Assembly: GCA_009786175.1 (NCBI GenBank)
Contig: WQTQ01000109.1
Span: forward strand, 1-8,078
Length of the DNA: 8,078 nt
Reading direction: 5' to 3'
Source: Bacillota bacterium
GTDB lineage: Bacteria; Bacillota_A; Clostridia; Lachnospirales; WQUN01
The position numbers were made by a program, and so were the translations under genes. A model generated the notes under the pieces. The model ran no database searches. It was not told where the DNA came from and saw nothing but the letters and a program-made list of their open reading frames with translations. Positions 5,301 to 8,078 of the stretch are shown here, in pieces. The number at the start of each line of letters is the position of its first letter. Positions within the stretch are counted from its first letter, which is position 1.

Positions 5301-8078
5301 TCTCTTGTAACATGGAACAGTATGCCGTTTACCGATATGAGACGCGGCATGATTGCCCATATTGACCCATCTTTCCCAAATGCTCAAACATGGGCAGATA
5401 AAAGCCCAACTTACTTGGGTGATGGCGAATGGGGGCCGCCTGCACGGGATGGCAGTTGGGACGAGCGTGAAAGCGGTATATTTGCACTGGAACGTTTTGC
5501 CGACCACACTAACAACCCGGCAAACAGAAGAGGCGAGTTGTATCAGATTGCCCATACAAACCCATCAATGAACTACAGCTTGTTTTGGTCCGGCAGCTTG
5601 CTAAGTGAACTGCAGTGCCATGACTTTAACGAGCGTGCGGGTTTCTTCCCAATAAGTGCCCAAATAACCATGTGGGATTATATAAACCACAGGGAAATTT
5701 TAATGCTTTGCAGCACAGAAGTTTTTGCAAACAATGGTACCAAGGGTACCCCGGCAATTCAGGCAGACATTGTTGGCGACTGGCGAGAGGAAGTTATCCT
5801 GCGTGTATCAGACGACAATTCGAGAGTTCGTGTTCACAGAACCACAATTCAAACAGACTATGTAATTCCATGGCTATGGGAAGACCACAACTACAGGTTG
5901 GCTATAACATGGCAAGCAAACGGTTACAACCAACCCCCGGGCACCAGCTTCATGCCATCCAGGGGCGTAGTTACAGCGCGTGATATAAACTACTTTACCC
6001 TTTCGGCAGAAGGGGGCGTTGTTATAACGTACTCACCTGCGGGCTTCAGCGAGCAATTTGGCTTCCCAATCACCGGTCATCAATTATGGCGCAGAAATGG
6101 TGACAGAGGAATTATTGACCTTACCCCAAGAGGCACGTTGTCAAATTCTACAAGAATCCAATTGCTTGAAGCGGGCTATGTGCTGATTGACGAAGTTGCC
6201 GGAAGCGGGCCGCTGACAGATGTAACAGCAGTTGTAGGCGGAACGTACAGCTATGTAATAGTAGGTGTATCCGATACTGCGGCAGGTCAAAAATTAAATC
6301 ATATCAGCGTTCCTGTTACCTTCACAATTGAAGACAGGCATGCAGATGTTGCAAGTATAACCGTAACACCGGATAGTTATAATCTTGAAGCTATAGGAAA
6401 TACAGTGCAGCTTACTGCAACTGTACTGCCGCAGAACGTACAGAACAGTAATGTAGTTTGGGAAAGTTCTGACAAGAACGTTGCAACTGTATCTGCTAAC
6501 GGCCTGGTAACGGCTGTCGGCAGCGGAACGGCAACAGTAAGAGCAATTTCTGTTATTAACGCAGAAGTATACAGCACAAGCGAAATTACAGTTAACATCC
6601 CAACATATCAAGTTACCTTTATGCTTGACGAAACGGAAGTTTTCTTAATCCGCAGTGTTTATATGGATGCCCCTATGGGGGACAGATTCCCGCTTAGCCC
6701 ATTTAGAGCCGGTTACAGTTTTGTTGGCTGGTTTGACGCTCTTGAAGAAGGTTCTCAGTTTACGGCAGCGACAGTTGTTACGGAAGATATAACTGTATTT
6801 GCACGTTTTGTTCCCGCAGGGGATGTTACGGCAGGCGACCGCTGGCAGTTTAACTTCCGTATGCCTGCAAGCCCGGCTACCCCGGACGGATGGATAGAAA
6901 TCCCTCTTGGTGCTGCCAATGATACTTTTGCAGATAATACTCCGCGCTTGCCGGGCAGTATGGCTGAAATAGGTAGTACCGGTGTAATGTTCGGTGTAGG
7001 ACCGGGGCCGGGCGGGGCCGGGCCAAGCACACGAGGCGGACACACCACTGTGGCGGGCTGGTGGGGGCAAAACCCTGACGGAATTACCGGCGCAGACCGC
7101 TTCGGTAATCCGATAATTGTACCAAGGGATGTTGGCACAGGTTGGGTTTCTATTATGGAACTTGGCCTAAACGTGCCAAACGGCGCATTTGATGTCATAG
7201 CCTTTATAGGTAATGCAATCGGCGGTGCGCCTCGCGGCGGCCTTCTCATCCATGGTGAACCAAGAAACACGGCGGTGCGTATAAGTGCCAATCCTACCAA
7301 TTTGATCATGGTATATGCGTCCAGGCCGCTGTACGAAATCCCGGGCAACCAAAATGTAGACAACAACCGTCCTTTCGCTTTAAGCCATGCAAATAATGTT
7401 ATTGTAAGAGACGGCTACCTTGGCATAACACCGTATCAATGGAACGCTAACACACAAGCCTTTATTATTGTAGTGGTTGCACTTCACGCTCCTATCGAAG
7501 AAGCTATAGCCGCTGCTGCCAGGCTTAACAGTACAGATTATTCTGTATCTTCCTGGAACGTTTTAATGGAAGCTATAGGCGTAGGGCAAGCGGCTATGAC
7601 AAGAGGCGGAAGTAATTATGTAGTTGCTTACAACCAGGCTGAAATTGATGCATTTGCACAAGCTATTTGGGACGCGATTGACGGGCTTGAGGCACCGCTG
7701 CCTGTTGTTACAGGTGTAACTGTATCTCCTGCAACTGTAACCGTGCAGCAAGGCGCAACCCAAACATTTACCGCTACAGTTTATGGCACTAATAACCCTG
7801 CCCAAACAGTTACTTGGGCAGTTGAAGGAAGCACAAACCCGGAAACTGCCATTTCTGACACGGGCATGCTTACGGTTGCCGCAAATGAAACAGCAATGAC
7901 ACTAACTGTCGTTGCAACATCTGCGGTTGATACAAATGTATACGGAACTGCTGCAGTAACTGTAGCCGCAGTTGCTGTACCTGTCTTCACATGGGATATT
8001 TTCAACAACGGCCCGGAAGGCAGCCCGTCCAGGCCCCATGCCGACCATGCCGCTGTAGGCAGAATCCGTATGTTTACC
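2247..8078 (+). CDS. Exported modular PL11-like rhamnogalacturonan lyase (3' partial)
   Basis: Likely cleaves the rhamnogalacturonan-I backbone by beta-elimination outside the cell. The frame runs 1944 codons without a stop and leaves the window. Order by residue: signal peptide 1-31; unassigned beta-rich module 34-350; FnIII-like 352-449; FnIII 454-542 (LTWTPVANADEYIIYR); PL11 domain about 550-1245; FnIII-like 1252-1366; BIG2 1368-1452 (VVWESSDKNVATVSANG); Listeria/Bacteroides repeat 1454-1525 (GYSFVGWFDA); galactose-binding-like 1531-1748; FIVAR-like 1749-1818; Ig-like 1820-1910; start of another unit from 1912. PL11 evidence: LDRALVGIYL with GVYLSWRWF and YRNG at the start, LLWRVDLG, NNGTKGTPAIQAD (Lys1166), GDWREEVILR (1177 onward), and YRLAITWQANGYNQPP (Tyr1227). 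The 61-residue Lys-Tyr spacing is close to that of the functional Lys/Tyr pair I recall in Bacillus YesW. Odd: acidic DGDG loops are degraded and the usual NQPPH is NQPPG. PL11 membership is strong; activity is not certain. Cell attachment would be encoded beyond the window. Confidence 0.88.
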   Translation, partial: MTRKTSRATAFVLSFLMVFSVLFTGVPLMAAEAEEWDVIMEFSTDFREPWAMPGAWIPMQGWVGNGGGGDNMSLAAGANILGDAAFRERVLQYNATASPRGGQANLHVPIESNYRIDMSFEWFPGIPAGTGATAYGKLSINDSHAGGFSNSGGIQANQFINFMSSNWSEDVANNRGLTFVIGNVLDSVAFRGGVGTGAAGGTMPLALNHVIDEAGHPEYGQLVVGERHAFGTNSHRGQWLTINLSLDFVNQKITVHVVVSETGEVLVDNEVHPFAHQTDETGPFAHWNSDGSSGFWTHHPSGNPTTVTRMGQLGGGAVTWNRQIAGFRFQNAGHWRTQIDNMSIQGLVPYVPPVLVAATNMNAAQGTFDLEIAPYSVPAGATLNHINIFATTTADGVTGLDTLVATVPGAGTHTISVPRGNATHVITAEAVVNGSPTNRSNALTVVHEGVLLPRPLTVTDLIITAQQGQMNLTWTPVANADEYIIYRAFFQNGPFERVGVVTGETVFTDNHPRHTNNFHSFFKIEAIGDAGSGGLSRVFASTLSGYIPQARIDGLLDRALVGIYLGGDRGAETLVSAAGPNGETLTSGVYLSWRWFNADFGHNTTFTLYRNGVPIYTGLTVTNLVDPAGGPFDVYRIVGSSDAAQNLTSPGIRVWNNFFLDLQLYQPPMQIMQNGQRVHYIPNDIIVGDLTGSGTLDMVVKWFPNNARDASVNGQTGSAVFDAYTVDWNTGETILLWRVDLGWNMRASSHYQMFGLADFRGIGRSDVMMNAPTSARFFRSTDGTDQGLVELNYRVGNGNINANPTTAGCGASHIIAIDGTTGSLIGAADRPTPASAHQRSTAAVGYVRGHDQRPSFITGGQYGALDIREWRITGDAPDWQVVMGWSGPAGGGNANHNMHTADIHGLGFDSILMGAAVIVPNSINEDAFGSAAVAGATGMRVLNNVGVHGNASQFGHFISEEVMFEMMSESGQLPEGVTSADDLRLPNNHPRQVIAYGQEGQMQPNRPSFIVRDVLSGASLVTWNSMPFTDMRRGMIAHIDPSFPNAQTWADKSPTYLGDGEWGPPARDGSWDERESGIFALERFADHTNNPANRRGELYQIAHTNPSMNYSLFWSGSLLSELQCHDFNERAGFFPISAQITMWDYINHREILMLCSTEVFANNGTKGTPAIQADIVGDWREEVILRVSDDNSRVRVHRTTIQTDYVIPWLWEDHNYRLAITWQANGYNQPPGTSFMPSRGVVTARDINYFTLSAEGGVVITYSPAGFSEQFGFPITGHQLWRRNGDRGIIDLTPRGTLSNSTRIQLLEAGYVLIDEVAGSGPLTDVTAVVGGTYSYVIVGVSDTAAGQKLNHISVPVTFTIEDRHADVASITVTPDSYNLEAIGNTVQLTATVLPQNVQNSNVVWESSDKNVATVSANGLVTAVGSGTATVRAISVINAEVYSTSEITVNIPTYQVTFMLDETEVFLIRSVYMDAPMGDRFPLSPFRAGYSFVGWFDALEEGSQFTAATVVTEDITVFARFVPAGDVTAGDRWQFNFRMPASPATPDGWIEIPLGAANDTFADNTPRLPGSMAEIGSTGVMFGVGPGPGGAGPSTRGGHTTVAGWWGQNPDGITGADRFGNPIIVPRDVGTGWVSIMELGLNVPNGAFDVIAFIGNAIGGAPRGGLLIHGEPRNTAVRISANPTNLIMVYASRPLYEIPGNQNVDNNRPFALSHANNVIVRDGYLGITPYQWNANTQAFIIVVVALHAPIEEAIAAAARLNSTDYSVSSWNVLMEAIGVGQAAMTRGGSNYVVAYNQAEIDAFAQAIWDAIDGLEAPLPVVTGVTVSPATVTVQQGATQTFTATVYGTNNPAQTVTWAVEGSTNPETAISDTGMLTVAANETAMTLTVVATSAVDTNVYGTAAVTVAAVAVPVFTWDIFNNGPEGSPSRPHADHAAVGRIRMFT
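7004..7023 (+). repeat. Tandem 10-bp GC-rich repeat with G-quadruplex pattern
   Basis: The decamer GGGGCCGGGC occurs twice in direct succession, inside the galactose-binding-like module. It gives four G-runs of three or four bases separated by loops of 2, 1 and 2 bases on the coding strand. The repeat unit is not a multiple of three, so the copies are read in different frames and encode a Gly/Pro-rich loop (GPGPGGAGP). It is much more GC-rich than the surrounding sequence. Confidence 0.75.

Noticed and set aside
6755..7366. Antisense open frame of 203 codons
   Set aside because: It is opposite the repeat and galactose-binding-like modules. Its Pro/Ser-rich composition mirrors the Gly-rich sense strand and no family motif is present.
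1..8078. CRISPR array, tRNA/rRNA, insertion sequence or attachment site
   Set aside because: No regularly spaced repeats, cloverleaf-like segments, transposase motifs or terminal inverted repeats were seen. Almost the whole window is accounted for by two coding frames.

Overview
This window holds two tandem genes on the + strand that fill it almost completely. Both encode multi-domain carbohydrate-active proteins, and both run off the window: the first lacks its 5' end and the second its 3' end. The style suggests an anaerobic, plant-fibre-degrading Gram-positive bacterium of the Clostridia. The reasons are a GH3 enzyme with reversed domain order (known from Ruminococcus and Butyrivibrio), a strong AAGGAGAG ribosome binding site, and a very large secreted protein built from BIG2, FIVAR and Listeria/Bacteroides-repeat modules. 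GC content is moderate. No marker gene fixes the taxon, so the assignment is inference.

Region 1-2226 is the 3' part of a family 3 glycoside hydrolase. The catalytic (alpha/beta)8 barrel comes first in the visible part. Two related small beta-sandwich modules follow, then a C-terminal CBM6-type carbohydrate-binding module. The reading frame is open from base 1, and the usual second GH3 domain is missing from the C-terminal side, so it probably lies upstream.

Region 2227-2246 is a 20-base spacer with a ribosome binding site and no terminator, so the two genes are very likely co-transcribed.

Region 2247-8078 is one uninterrupted reading frame of 1944 codons with no stop. It encodes an exported protein with this order: signal peptide, unassigned beta-rich module, two fibronectin-III-like modules, a divergent PL11 rhamnogalacturonan lyase domain, another FnIII-like module, BIG2, Listeria/Bacteroides repeat, a galactose-binding-like module, a FIVAR-like helical module, an Ig-like module, and the start of one more unit.

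Together the genes look like part of a plant cell-wall (pectin rhamnogalacturonan-I plus beta-glycan) utilisation operon. The giant exported lyase-like protein would attack the polysaccharide outside the cell, and the GH3 enzyme would remove terminal beta-linked sugars. Nothing in the window indicates an RNA gene, CRISPR array, insertion sequence or phage. The points most worth a second look are the divergent PL11 core, with eroded calcium-loop-like motifs but a retained NGTK/GDWREE/YNQPP core, and the unassigned modules around it.
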